Shown here: positions 1 to 11,022 of the stretch, piece after piece
Layout: each line of letters opens with the position of its first letter
How positions within the stretch are numbered: the first letter of the stretch is position 1
From: Cranoglanis bouderius
Taxonomy: Eukaryota > Chordata > Actinopteri > Siluriformes > Cranoglanididae
Assembly: GCA_023630585.1 (NCBI GenBank)
Contig: CM042544.1
Coordinates: forward strand, 24,011,256-24,075,255
Direction of reading: 5' to 3'
Length of the DNA stretch: 64,000 nt
Position numbers and translations under genes: made by a program
Notes under the pieces: model-generated
Told to the model about the DNA's origin: nothing
The model's database searches: none
What the model saw: only the letters and a program-made list of their open reading frames with translations

Positions 1-487
1 AGCTTTCACAAGAAATTAAAAGTTTACATACCTCAATATGCTTCCGTAGGTTGGACGGCGAATTTTTGAAGGCTGTGATTTGCTTTGTTTTAGGCAAACA
101 AAGCAAACATTTAAAATGAAAAGAATCTTTGACCTTTTCAGAAAACTGGAACATACTTTTTAAGTATGGCCATGGGTGCGCGCACTGCGCCGAGGATCCA
201 TCTTCTTGCATTTTTCAATTTCACGACTCTTGACCCTACAAGAGTGATTATTGATAGGCTGTCTGTCACCTGCAAAAGAACCAATCACGTTTTAGAGAAG
301 AAAAAAAAATCATCCACTGATTTTCAAAGCTGCTACATAGTAATGACTTTCGACTCGAGGACCTTGATAGAAATGTAGTGGAGTGAAAAGTACGATATTT
401 GTCTTTCAAATGTAGTGAAGTTAAAGTCACAAGTTTCCAAAAAATATAATACTCAAGTAAAGTACAGATACTCAAAAACTGTACTTA
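1..487. repeat. Left part of an hAT-like non-autonomous repeat, split by LTR copy 1
   Basis: This stretch resembles a widespread teleost repeat made of variants of 'actcaagtaaagtacagatact'-like sequence; that recognition is from memory. Its sequence continues across the LTR: bases up to 487 join the bases from 2278 into one uninterrupted repeat reading, which ends in the terminal motif CCACCGCTGG near 2323. The left end lies outside or near the start of the window and was not found. The short open frames inside (for example 166-378) show no recognisable protein. Confidence 0.6.
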
Positions 488-2027
488 TGTAACGAACCAA
501 TCATTATTCTTTTCCACCAGAATAACGTAATGGATCAACTTTAAACATGAAAAACGAAACAGAAGCGCACGCTTGGATTCAACGCACCCTTTTAAAGGAG
601 ACGAGTTTTAAAGCGTGCCCGCCTTATCTACCAGAATGTGTAGTAAATCGGATGAATCTGCAACGTTTAAAAATATTCTCCACCAGTTACAATTTATGTA
701 ACGAATTAAAAGATGTTTAACACGTTTAAATGTATTCTCCAATTTATATAAGGAATTAGCTCAAATGGCGTGAAATATATCTATATATCTAATCAACGCG
801 TGTTGTGACCAGTTATAAATATACATCAGCCATGAAAGGGAATTCGTGTATGTGCACATATACATATAGATAATTAACTACAACAGGTTATAATTAATTA
901 TGACTATGTATGTGGTCTAGATCAGTTTTTAGGGTTAGCTGTAATCTAGTTTGGAATTATGAACTCTAAAGAGGGAGTTTATCCTTCTGGCCAGGAAAGA
1001 TTAACAAAAGAAGTTCTTATTAAAAATTAGAATGGGTAATGAGATTGCAGCGTTTAATTGACTCTATCACGTGACCAAACAGAGACAAATCAAGCGTGGG
1101 ATAATAGATTTTAATAACTAGGTGTAACTATGGATACACACGACTAACTCTAAGCAAAACATACATATGTACATCTATATACAAGGAAAGAAAAGGTATA
1201 GAGAGAAAGTAATGAAATAAAAGGGAATGGCAGACAAAAACTCAACTAATTAGCCTTTTTCAAAACCAGCAATGAACTTGAATCTCCTGTAAACAGGGGT
1301 ACAATCTTAAACGCAGATATAGATCCATTAACTATATTGCATGGCTTCAGTCTGAAAGTTCGCGCGAGGTTGTGTAGAGTTCGCTGGTTCGTCGTGCCAT
1401 TTGAAAAAGGCGTGGGCCGTGAGGCGGTTGCATCCTTTGTCCGGGAGAGAGAGATCCTGGCTTCCTCTTCCCGGGGGGGAGAGAAACCAGAAGGAGCGTA
1501 GAAGTGAAGTTGAAGTGAAGAAGAGAGTGAAAAGAGACTGAAGAGAAGACTCTGAGTAGAGCGTGGTGCTGTTTTAAAGACAACACCAATACACACGCCT
1601 CTTTGGGCTATGGCCAATCAGGAAGTTGGATTTGTTGGCGGGATGAATGCTCTTTGTCTGGTCTCAGACCCGAATTTGCATGTCCAGGGAGGAGCCGGTT
1701 TAAACCGTATTATAAATGAAATTACGAGAAAGCATGAAATAATGTATCCCACTGCAATATGATATGCATAATCAATCAGGGTATCTCGAGAAGATTAACC
1801 ACATACCAAATTCGATGGACTTGTAACGAATATTACAAGTAAAACATGGTTATAGACATTTAAAATAATATCCTAAGTTAAGACTATCTAAAATCATTAA
1901 GGTTAGGTCACATAAACACACAATATATGTAAACAAGATAACATCACACTATTTAGGCATCGAATAATTACATATAATTACACGTTACATTCGAGAGAGA
2001 TTTTTCCATTGTGTGTGTAAGGTAAGC

Positions 2028-2085
<58 letters not shown>

Positions 2086-2273
2086 GTGTGTGTGTGTGTG
2101 TGTGTGTGTACGTAGGGGGGAAGGTTGGTCGTTAGCATTCCAAAGGTATCTGGTCAAAATGGGGCCAGAGTGGTCATTAAACAGATAGGGATTTACAGCA
2201 CAAGGAGACAGAGAAATTTCATTGCTAAACCCGGACTGATTCAGAAATCAGTTTGATACGTTCAGACGTTACA
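488..2273 (-). mobile_element. Solo LTR, copy 1 of the TGTAACG...CGTTACA family
   Basis: The element begins TGTAACG and ends CGTTACA, so it has 7-bp inverted termini with the TG...CA ends of an LTR. Flanking 4-mers are CTTA (484-487) and CGTA (2274-2277), a 4-bp duplication with one mismatch. Read on the minus strand it carries a CA/TG-rich region, a palindromic CGGTTTAAACCG, a CCAAT-type motif, a TTTAAA core, CT-rich leader sequence and an ATTAAA-type polyadenylation signal, in that order. It is collinear with the copies at 8101, 33158 and 41190. No gag, pol or env lies next to it. The 4-bp duplication and great length fit an endogenous retrovirus or gypsy-like LTR; the family is unassigned. 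Confidence 0.8.
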
Positions 2274-2323
2274 CGTAAGTACAGTACTCAAGTAAATGTA
2301 CTTCGTTACTGTCCACCGCTGGA
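2274..2323. repeat. Right end of the hAT-like repeat interrupted by LTR copy 1
   Basis: After the LTR's 4-bp duplication, the sequence resumes the repeat seen at 400-487 and ends at the motif TGTCCACCGCTGG, which matches the terminal inverted motif of this repeat type. It shows that the hAT-like element predates the LTR insertion. Confidence 0.6.
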
Positions 2324-2837
2324 TTTTAGCACCCATTTGGTTCATCAAGACATGCCCATTTTTAAATGCTGAGTTTGGCTCTGATATCTGCCAATGTAAC
2401 TGCCAACATTACTTTTGTTGAGAATTACTTTGGAACTAGAATAATCAATAATCAATTATTTATACCAATATAAGAAGCTCTATCTTGGCATATTATATTA
2501 TATTTTATTATCATACTATATAGGTAATACCTGACAGAATGTCTCAGAATGGCTATGTAATCAGTAAATGAGTGGGATATCATGGAGATTAGTTTTCTGT
2601 CACGCATTTCCCATTAAACATTGGTCTTGGTGAGTAAAAAGTGTATATAAAACGTTGCACTGGAGAAATATACTCATCCTTTATATCTCCCACAAGAAAA
2701 AATGGCTTTTAATATTCAGGCAATTTAAGTATATCAGCTTCTACGAAGTTATTGCAGGCCGAGGCCGTTATCACTGCACTGAGGAAAATTACAACTCTAT
2801 CTTCTACCCCAGAAGACATGTCACCAAGATGGTCAAT

Positions 2838-2872
<35 letters not shown>

Positions 2873-2875
2873 ACT

Positions 2876-2917
<42 letters not shown>

Positions 2918-3209
2918 TCTTTTGCATTATTGCATTACTACATTATAGTACTATCTGCCAAGACATAATGACATAACCTCAACATAGGAAGCTTTCTAAC
3001 TGCAACCTCCTGCCTCTTTATCTGCTGGGAGTTTACACTGATGCCAAAACGGTGGACAGCAAATCTCACAGCCACTACTATCTATACTGCTCTGACTGAA
3101 TTATTAATTGATATTAGAAAGAAATGGGCCAATTTATGAAATCTCCTTAGCTGGAATATGAATGCATACATTACACTATGTAACACAATTTTTGTTTGTG
3201 GGTAGTGAG
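2324..3209. other. Gene-free stretch with CT and CA microsatellites
   Basis: No coding region is recognised. A (CT)n tract near 2841-2868 is followed by a (CA)n tract near 2880-2913; together they produce spurious Ser/Leu and Thr/His open frames. The last eight bases (3202-3209, GTAGTGAG) are the left target duplication of the hAT element that follows. Confidence 0.7.
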
Positions 3210-5083
3210 CAGGCTTGGGGAGTAACGGATTACATGTAACGGTGTTATGTAATCAGGATACAAAAAACTGGTAACTGTAATCCGTTACAGTTACGTCAAA
3301 AAACAAAGTAATCAGATTACAGGTACATTTTGTAAAAAATGGGAATACTATCAGGATTACTTTTGCAGGGCTCCAGACTGCACCTAAAAAGGTCGGATTT
3401 GCGACCAAAAATATTAATTTGCGAATGATATTTTTGCTGAGATCGCCACTGGCAACAATATAAATTTACACGTTATGATTTAAAAATTGCATGTATTGTC
3501 TTTTTAATTGCATTCTGTGAGGAGGGGCCTCTCGCATAATTTGTTGTGTTGACGTAATAAAATGAGACGCTGCACGTGAAGTTCAAATACATCCAGAGCG
3601 CCAAAATACGCTCAGGGAAAGCGGGAATCAGATTTCCGCCTCAGAAAGACATGTCTAAATGAAAAATATCTTTTTCAGACAATCCTCATCTCTGTCGAGC
3701 ACCAATGCTGAGGGCACACCTGCTAATAAAAAAACAGGCTCCAGTTGTGCCAGCATGAGGGAGATAGAAAATGACGGAGACACAGAGGATCATCTTTCCG
3801 TGTCAATCAATGAACGCCCAAGTAAAAGTGCAGAAAGGCATTTTAAGACTTCTTGGAAGAGTTTGCATGGCTCAGGTATGATCATCACACACAGAAAATG
3901 TTTTGTGACTTTTGTTCCAAAGCGGGCAGAGAAATCGCGGAAAATGGATTTCATTACCGGAACGAACCATTTCAAGAAATAGACTGTGAGAAAACAGGGT
4001 GATAGTCAAAAAGCATAAAAAAGCTCCTGACTGTGTAATCACAGAGAGCTCCACAAAAACACCGTTAGCACAAGCAATGTCTTCTGCATGTGAACTACAT
4101 GACGAGACCGAATGGAAAGAGCTAAAAATAAAATTCAACACCGCCCATATGATTGCATGTGAAGAGCTGCCTTTCACCAAATTTACCTCTCAGATATTAC
4201 TAATGCAGAAAATGGATGTGTGCAAGACGTATGACAACAACACAGCATGTGCTTTGAGCAGAATGCTTCTAGTTGAGATATTGCTTGTCCTACCAATATT
4301 GGCTGCAATACTTTTCAGCTCAAGACAGGATAAAATCAAAAGTGCACAATTCAACCTTGGAAGACTTGATCAGGATCAGCACAGAGGCCCATCACTTGAA
4401 CAGTTTGATCCTGAACCATGTGTCAAACGCTGGCTTTCTGCAACACAGAGGAGGCCAAACTCCATTCAATGACCAAGTGATGCTGACATAATTATGGTAT
4501 ATAGCTCTCAAATTGGAAAAGACATTCAGTTCCCACTTTAAGTGAACTTGGATGAAAATGCTGATGCTGTAAAAGGAGGCCAGATGTACACATATGACAG
4601 GATGACTGAAAGTAAGTGTTTTAAAATGTTCAAATGTAAGTTCATATTCATTTGGCACTTTAAAAAATCATTTGGCACCTGTTTTTTTTTTTTTCTTATA
4701 GGGGCCAATGGCTCCTTAATAGACTTGTTTGTCTGGAGCCCTGCTTTTGACATAACACAATATAGGCAGCTGCATGATTATAGTTCTGGTTCTCTCTTGC
4801 CAGTTGTGACTCACATGAGAAACAAATTTATTTATTTTATTAAAACAAATCCAAACATTGAACATGTTTTTAAGCTCTAAAATAAGCTCTAAATAAAAGT
4901 ATTTTAGATCATGTTGCTTTTCTCTTGACTTTATTTACATATGTGACCTTGAAGTAATCCAAAAGTAATCAGATTACATTACTTTCATATTGTGATACTT
5001 GGATTACATTACTGATTACATTTTGTATGAAGTAATTTGTAACTGTAACGGATTACATTTTTAAAGTAACCCTCCCAACCCTG
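3210..5083 (+). mobile_element. hAT-superfamily DNA transposon, decayed, with perfect 8-bp target duplication
   Basis: The element starts CAGGCTTGGGGAGTAACGG and ends near CCCTCCCAACCCTG. Both ends contain versions of the sequence 'gtaacggattacat', giving imperfect terminal inverted repeats. It is flanked on both sides by GTAGTGAG (3202-3209 and 5084-5091). An 8-bp duplication is the hallmark of hAT transposition. The interior holds pieces of a transposase on the plus strand. At 1874 bp it is shorter than autonomous hAT elements (typically about 3-5 kb), consistent with internal loss. Confidence 0.9.
3655..4490 (+). pseudogene. hAT transposase remnant (BED-type N-terminus plus C-terminal dimerisation region)
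   Basis: Two open frames (3659-3982 and 3999-4472) and a shifted third one hold recognisable pieces. The first has a basic segment around ERHFKTSWKSLHG followed, in a shifted frame, by a Cys-x-x-Cys-like segment (3898-3920) of the type seen in N-terminal zinc fingers of hAT transposases related to the ZNF862 group. The second contains EWKELKIKFNTAHMIACEEL, typical of that group. The tail has DPEPCVKRWLS, resembling the C-terminal hAT dimerisation region. The long catalytic RNase H-like middle is absent, and there are frameshifts and stops. It cannot encode an active enzyme. The ZNF862-like assignment is from memory. Confidence 0.75.
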
Positions 5084-5234
5084 GTAGTGAGTGTTATGTT
5101 CTAATTTCTTATGCCTCAAAAATATAGAAGATGGCTATTAATTTCCTTAAACTTTGCTTTTGTGACCAGGACATTGGTATTTTGAAATTTTCCTATTTTC
5201 ATTGATAAAACAGGTGAATTTGAGTCTTTTCAAC

Positions 5235-5510
5235 ATCCATCCATTTTCTGTACCACTTATCCCACACAGGGTCATGGGGAGCCTGGAGCCTATCCCAGGG
5301 AACTTGGGACACAAGGCGGGGGACACCCTGGACAGTGTTCCAACCCATCGCAGGGCACTATTGCACACACACTCACACACCCATTCACACACTATGGACA
5401 ATTTGGAAATGCCAGTAAGCCTACATCCGTGGAGGAAACCCCTGATGCACAGGGAAAACATGCAAACTCCACACACACAGTATATCCTGGTGGAAGCGCT
5501 TGCCTAGCTC
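5235..5510 (+). repeat. Dispersed teleost repeat ('cagggtcatggggagcctgg' type)
   Basis: Contains a characteristic run: 'ccattttctgtaccacttat', then 'ggagcctatcccaggg', then 'acacaaggcgggggacaccc', and ends in 'catgcaaactccacacac'. This string is very common in fish genomes; I do not assign a Repbase family. A reverse-strand fragment of the same type sits at 56866-56960. Open frames across it are incidental. Confidence 0.75.
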
Positions 5511-5517
5511 CTCTGAA

Positions 5518-6570
5518 TATGCATCCTGTAGCCCATTCTGCCATAGTTCTTCACCAGAGTTTCAGCAAGATCCACATTTCTGGCTTTGTAATTGCCCAGG
5601 AAGCCCCGAACCACTGCAACAAAACTGTTCCTAGCCACTGTCTCCTTCCTAGTGAGCTTCTTGGGGAATTCCTTACACTTCAGGATTTTTTTTATCTGTG
5701 GTCCAACAAAGACAACAGCTTTGACTTTTGCCTCAGACAGCTTAGGAAAGAAGTCTTGAAGGTACTTGAAGGCTGCCGACTACTTATCTAGAGCTGTGAC
5801 AAATTGTTTCATAAGGCCCAATTTGAATGCAGTGGTGGCATCAGCACCTTCCAGGGGTCCACCAATGGCTCCCACTTGACGTTGTTCTCCCCCACAGTGA
5901 ACCCGGTCCACTGTGGCCAGTCCTGTCTTTGGTAGTGTGCCTTGGTGTCCCTGCTGTCCCAAATACAAAGATAGCAGAGAAGCTTGGAAAAACTTCTTTG
6001 GAGACCCATCAGGAATACCACCATTTTGAAGTCTCTGATGACCTTCCAGCCATTTTCATCTTACTTCAAGGTGCCCAGTTATGTCTTGAGGCTGTTGTAA
6101 TCCTCTTTGAGGTACACTTAATGAGCCAGGGGAAGAGATGGGTACCTGTTCCAATTATGGAGCAACACAGCTTTGAGGATCCTGCATGAGCTGTCAATGA
6201 AATACTCAATGAAATACTAATGAAATAGCTCATTTGGGCTGCAGGCAATTCGGATTGCCTCAAACAGAATGGCCACATTGTGGCAGAAGCAGAACAGATC
6301 TTGATGGGTGAAGAAGATGGAAAAAGCTTGTAGATGCTTCCTAGGACCTGCGACTTATACCCTTTCATCCAAAATGTTCCACTACGTGAGCCTAGATGTC
6401 AAATGTTTTGCATTGGACTTGGTGGGACCAAGATCTCTGATCAAATCTTTGACATCTTTTTGGTTGGGGTAATATGGCTTTCTCTCCTCAGCTCCACCTC
6501 TGAAATTGTTATCTGGATCTACAATGTCTTCCTCGCTCTTTGACTTGCTGCTCATTTCTGAAAATGGCCC
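5518..6570 (-). pseudogene. Broken transposon-like gene of unknown class, minus strand
   Basis: Reading the minus strand from 6570 to 5518 gives an almost continuous protein-like message with a few stops and frame shifts. It starts with a Ser/Lys/Glu-rich region and a possible ATG at about 6553. Recognisable segments are FFTHQDLFCFCHNVAILFEA, then CYLCIWDSRDTKAHY near 5940-5975, then NNVKWEPLVDP near 5865, then LMKQFVTALDK near 5780-5815, and finally an FVAVVRGFLGN segment near 5600. The Cys-x-x-Cys plus WDSR motif is one I recall from uncharacterised proteins repeated in fish and invertebrate genomes, probably transposon-encoded, but I cannot name the superfamily. An in-frame stop at about 6385-6390 and shifts make it a pseudogene. 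Its 3' end abuts the dispersed repeat at 5235-5510. Confidence 0.6.
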
Positions 6571-7799
6571 CTGTATTTATATTACCATTTATAGTACTAG
6601 AAAGTTCTAAAAGTCTCAAAATGTTCAAGATAATTGATCTGGAATGCTCTGGAAAGTAACATACTGTATATTGAAATTTACCTATTTTCCAGAACCTTCC
6701 AGATTGATTTTCTTGAACATTTTATTAATGGGTGAATTTGCATCTTTTCGTTCACCTAAAATCACCTAAACTTTTTAAAAAATATTTTGAAGTTTTTCTG
6801 TTTTTCAGACTTTATGTGAAAGAAAAGATGTAAATTTAAAAATACCAATGTACCAAAAAGTAAGCAAGTTTGAGGGGAATAATGGCCATTTTTGGTATAA
6901 GCAATTAGGAAATAACACTTACTACCCAGGAACAAAACAAAACAAAACAGTTACACAGTGTAATTTAAAGCCTGAGAAAAGATAGAAAGGTTTAGACCAC
7001 CAAATACACACCATGGATACAGACCATCAAAGTCAAACTGATGCCATGTGGAAGTGCTTGACTGACTTACACAACAGCCAAGTGTTCAAGATATTCCACA
7101 CTCCAGCCAAATCTAAACAAACACGACAGGAGGTTAGCAAGCTAGCTAAATATGGAGAACAGTGAAAAATTCAAGATAGTCTTTTACTCTGACTGATGAA
7201 GAAGCCCCAATGGTGTATAAAGATGTAATCACATTCTCTCTCAGGTCCAGTATCGAAGACCCCTAAGTTGGTAAAACACCTCCAGGATGTACCTGTCACA
7301 TATCCATGACCTCGTACAAATTCCTCCCTCTTCAAAATGAATAAATTCCATCCATTTTTACTTCAACAAAGAGATAGCTGTGTGGAAAGCTGCACAGCCA
7401 AAAATGCAGTGACATATCATGTTTCCTGCTAATGACTTTCATGTCAGACATATCGTTTTCTGCTAACTACTGTTGCTAGAGCAAGACCCACCCCTATGGG
7501 CAGGACATATATGGTCGAGAGAGCATTTAATTGTATGAACATAACGTTTTGACCAGATATGAATCATCAAATAAATCTCCAAGAGCCCTTTTTTTTCCAG
7601 ATATAGTATTGTAGTGGTGTCCATAACACTAATTGACAGGTACAAAAAGCCCAGAAACATCCATTTTGAATTCAGGGGCACTTGAGGTACCAGCATGCTC
7701 AAAGCATCATTAGTGTAAGTTTAGCACCATGAGCAGCCACCACACCAATAAGAGAGCATATGCTCCCAGGATGGAGCCTCTTTGAACATCTCATGGCTG
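6571..7799. other. Gene-free stretch
   Basis: AT-rich sequence without a recognisable gene. A minus-strand frame continues from the Tc1 relic (7699-7938), but beyond its ENLWG motif it no longer matches Tc1 transposases, so 7440-7800 may be a second unidentified repeat fused to the Tc1 remnant. Confidence 0.5.
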
Positions 7800-8100
7800 G
7801 GGGCTGATAAGTGCAATTTGTGATACATGTGTCACCCCACAGGTTTTCTATGGGTTTCAAGTCAGGGGACTGGGATGGCCATGGCAGGACCTTGATTTTG
7901 TGGTCAGTAAACCATTTTTGTGTTGATTTTGATGCCAATTTAACGCTTTCTGGCAGAGGCAGTCAGGTTTTCATTTAATATCTTTTGATATTTGATAGAG
8001 TCCATGATAACATGTATCCCAACAAAATGTCCAGGTCCTTTGGCAGAAAAACAGCCCCATTAAAGATCCACCACCATATTTAACCGTGGGCATGAGGTAC
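7800..8100 (-). pseudogene. C-terminal part of a Tc1-like transposase (Tc1 relic A, outer part)
   Basis: On the minus strand the frame at 7699-7938 contains KVLPWPSQSPDLKPIENLWG, the catalytic C-terminal signature of Tc1 transposases (SPDLxPIE; the Glu/Asp of the DDE triad). Toward 8100 the reading continues into more of the same gene with an internal deletion. The gene is cut at 8100 by LTR copy 2 and resumes at 9810. The far end is truncated and no terminal repeat is found near 7800. Confidence 0.8.
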
Positions 8101-9809
8101 TGTAACGTCTGAACGCATAAAACTGATTTCTGAATCAGCCTGGATTTAGCAAAGAACTTTCTCTGTCTCCTTGAGCTGTGAATCCTTATCTAACCTCTTC
8201 ACCAGATGCCATCGGAATGCGACACGACCCCCCCTCTTCAGACACACAAACACACACACACACAAAGCACACACCCGTGCACACACACACAATGTAAGAA
8301 TTTCTTTTGAATGTAACATGTAATTATATGTAATTATTTGATGCCTAAATAGTGTGATGTTATCTTATTGGCATATATTGTGTGTTTATGTGACCTAACC
8401 ATAATGGTTCTAGATAGTTTTAACTTAGGATATTATTTTAAATGTCTGTAACCATGTTTAACCTTTTAATATTCTTTATAAGTCCATTGAATTTGGTATG
8501 TAGTTAATCGTCTTGCGATACCCTGATTGATTATGCATATCATATTGCAATGGGATACATTATTTCATGCTTTTTCTTAATTTCACACGTAATACGGTTT
8601 AAACCGGCTCCTCCCTGGACATGCAAATCCAGGTCTGAGACCAGACAAAGAGAGTTCATTCTGCCAACAAATCCAACTTCCTGATTGGCCCATAGCCCAA
8701 AGAGGTGTGTGTGCTGGTGTTGTCTTTAAAACAACACCATGCTTTGAAGTCTCTCTTCAGTCTCTCTTCACTCACACTCTTCAACTTCACTTCTACACTC
8801 TTTCCGGTTTCTCTCCCCCGGGGCCACGTGCCCGGGAAGAGGAAGCCAGGATCTCTCTCTCCCGGACAAAAGATGCAACCGCCTCACGGCCCAAGCCTTT
8901 TCAAACGGCACGACGAACCAGTGAACTCTACACGACCTCGCGCGAACTTTTAAACTGAAGCCATGCAAGTATAGTTAATGGATCTATATCTGCGTTTAAG
9001 ATTGTACCCCTGTTTACAGGAGATTTAAGTTCGTTGCTGGTTTTGAAAAAGGCTAATTAGTTGTGTTTTTGTCTGCCATTCCCTTTTATTTCATTACTTT
9101 CTCTCTATACCTTTTCTTTCCTTGTATATAGATGTACATATGTATGTTTTGCTTAGAGTTAGTCGTGTGTATCCATAGTTACATCTAGTTATTAAAATCT
9201 ATTATCCCACGCTTGATTGTCTCTGTTTTGGTCACGTGATGAGTCCCTTAAACGCTACAGATCTCGGCTACGCGCTCTGGAAACGGAGATTTCCTTCCTG
9301 GCCAGAAGGATAAACTCCCTCTTTAGAGTTCATAATTCCAAACTAGACTACAGCTAATCCTAAAAGCTGATCTAGACCACATACATAGTCATAATTAATT
9401 ATAATCCGTTGTAGTTAATTATCTATATGTAATTAACATACACAAATTCCCTTTCATGGCTGATGTATATTTATAACTGGTCACAACACGCGTTGATTAG
9501 ATATATAGATATATTTCACGCCATTCAAGCTAATTCCTTACATAAATTGGAGAATACATTTAAACGTGTTAAACATCTTTTAATTCGTTACATGAATTGT
9601 AACTGGTGGAGAATATTTTTAAATGTTGCAGATTCATCTGAGTTACTACACATTCTGGTAGATAATGCCGGCACGCTTTAAAACTCGTCTCCTTTAAAAA
9701 GGTGTGTTGAATCCAAGCGTGCGCTTCTGTTTCGTTTTTCATGTTTAAAGTTGATCCATTTCATTATTCTGGTGGAAAAGAATAATGCTAGTAATGATGA
9801 TTCGTTACA
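8101..9809 (+). mobile_element. Solo LTR, copy 2 of the TGTAACG...CGTTACA family
   Basis: Ends are TGTAACG and CGTTACA. The target duplication is a perfect GTAC (8097-8100 and 9810-9813), and the interrupted Tc1 sequence reads through once the LTR and one GTAC are removed (compare the undisturbed relative at 40490-40520). Inside, in order: CA-rich U3-like region (8244-8291), CGGTTTAAACCG palindrome (8596-8607), an octamer-like ATGCAAAT (8621-8628), an inverted CCAAT motif (8684-8688), the TTTAAA hairpin (8716-8738), a CT-rich leader, and an ATTAAA polyadenylation signal near 9193. No internal retroviral genes are attached, so this is a solo LTR. Confidence 0.88.
8716..8738 (+). promoter_or_regulatory. 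Putative LTR core promoter: TTTAAA inside a perfect 8-bp hairpin
   Basis: Arms GGTGTTGT and ACAACACC enclose the 7-base core CTTTAAA. It lies about 30 bp downstream of a CCAAT-type motif and just before CT-rich leader sequence, where a TATA-like element of an LTR would sit. The same arrangement is found at 33785-33807, and in a mutated form in copies 1 and 4. The role is inferred from position only. Confidence 0.45.
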
Positions 9810-10703
9810 GTACTTTTCCTTATGGCTACCTCTCTGTGTGCGCCAAAACCACCTCTGGTGTTTACTGCCAAAAAGCTCTATTTTGGTTTCATCTGACCAT
9901 AGAACCCGATCCCATTTGAAGTTCCACTAGTGTCTGGCAAACTGAAGATGCTTGAGTTTGTTTTTGGATGAGAGTAGAGGCTTTTTTCTTGAAACCCTTC
10001 CAAACAACTTGATGGTGATGTAGGTGACTTCGGATTGTAGTTTTGGAGACTTTCTGACCCCAAGACGCAACTAACTTCTGCAATTCTCCAGCTGTGATCC
10101 TTGGAGATTATTTGGCCACTCGAACCATCCTCTTCACAGTGCGTTGAGACAATATAGACACACGTCCAATTCCAGGTTGATTTATAACATTTCCAGTTGA
10201 CTGGAACTTCTTGATTATTTTCAATGCTTTTGCTATTTTCTTATAGCCATTTCCCATTTTGAGAAGCTCAACAACCTTTTGCTGCACATCATAACTATAT
10301 TCCTTGGTCTTACCCATTGTGATGAATGACTGAGGGAATTTGGCCTATGTATTATCTTATATTTATACACTTGTGAAACAGGAAGTCATGGTTGAACAAT
10401 TTCCTGTTCCTAGTCACCCACATGTTCTAAAATAAAATGTAGAATATCAGTGGGAATATACTTCAAATATATTTTTCTCATATGAATTCATAGGGGTGCC
10501 AATAATTGTTGCACACCTATATTTAACAAAGATATTTTTTGGATAAACCTGTGTTGTGTTTGCAATTGTTTGATATCCATGAGAGCAGAGTATTTTTGTG
10601 AATTTTTTTAACAAAAGATCAAAAGGTTAAACAATAAAGACACTTTTTCACAGCCTTCTTTGCTCATATTTACCAAGAGTGCCAATATTAGTGGAGGGCA
10701 CTA
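9810..10703 (-). mobile_element. Tc1-like relic A, inner part with one terminal inverted repeat
   Basis: The right end (about 10660-10703) reads 'agagtgccaatattagtgga' followed by 'gggcact', the reverse complement of the CAGTGCCCTCCACTAATATTGG-type terminus seen at 35258 and 39904. It abuts ATA with a TA next to it. The element is oriented with its transposase on the minus strand and was split by LTR copy 2. Confidence 0.85.
9813..10317 (-). pseudogene. N-terminal and central Tc1-like transposase remnant (relic A)
   Basis: The start codon is at 10317-10315 (minus), giving MGKTKEYSYDVQQKVVELLK, a classic Tc1 helix-turn-helix start. Downstream frames at 9878-10083 contain KASTLIQKQTQASSVCQT and a mutated SMVR (normally leading into the first catalytic Asp, WSDETK). 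Frame shifts separate the pieces and part of the DNA-binding region is missing. Together with 7800-8100 this represents one broken transposase gene. Confidence 0.8.
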
Positions 10704-10986
10704 TAAATAAATATCATGGTTTTTCACAATTTCTATGCAGTCAGTTATAATGCAAACAAGGCAATATTCATAGTGCTCAGATTTGAATTGTTCATGTTGC
10801 AGCAGCTGTTATTAAATGGCCATTTCCATGTGAAGGATGAGTTTTAATGCCATCAGGCAAGATGGCAGCAACTCAGTGAGGTGAACAACAGAGACCCCAT
10901 TAACACCAAAGCAGCCTGTACACATCTACTCTCTCTCCTAAAAAGGCTTCATTCATCACAAGCTGAAATTCCCACCCTCTCTTTCC

Positions 10987-11022
<36 letters not shown>

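Noticed and set aside
2655..2976. Open frames rich in Ser/Leu and Thr/His
   Set aside because: They are produced by the CT and CA microsatellites at 2841-2913.
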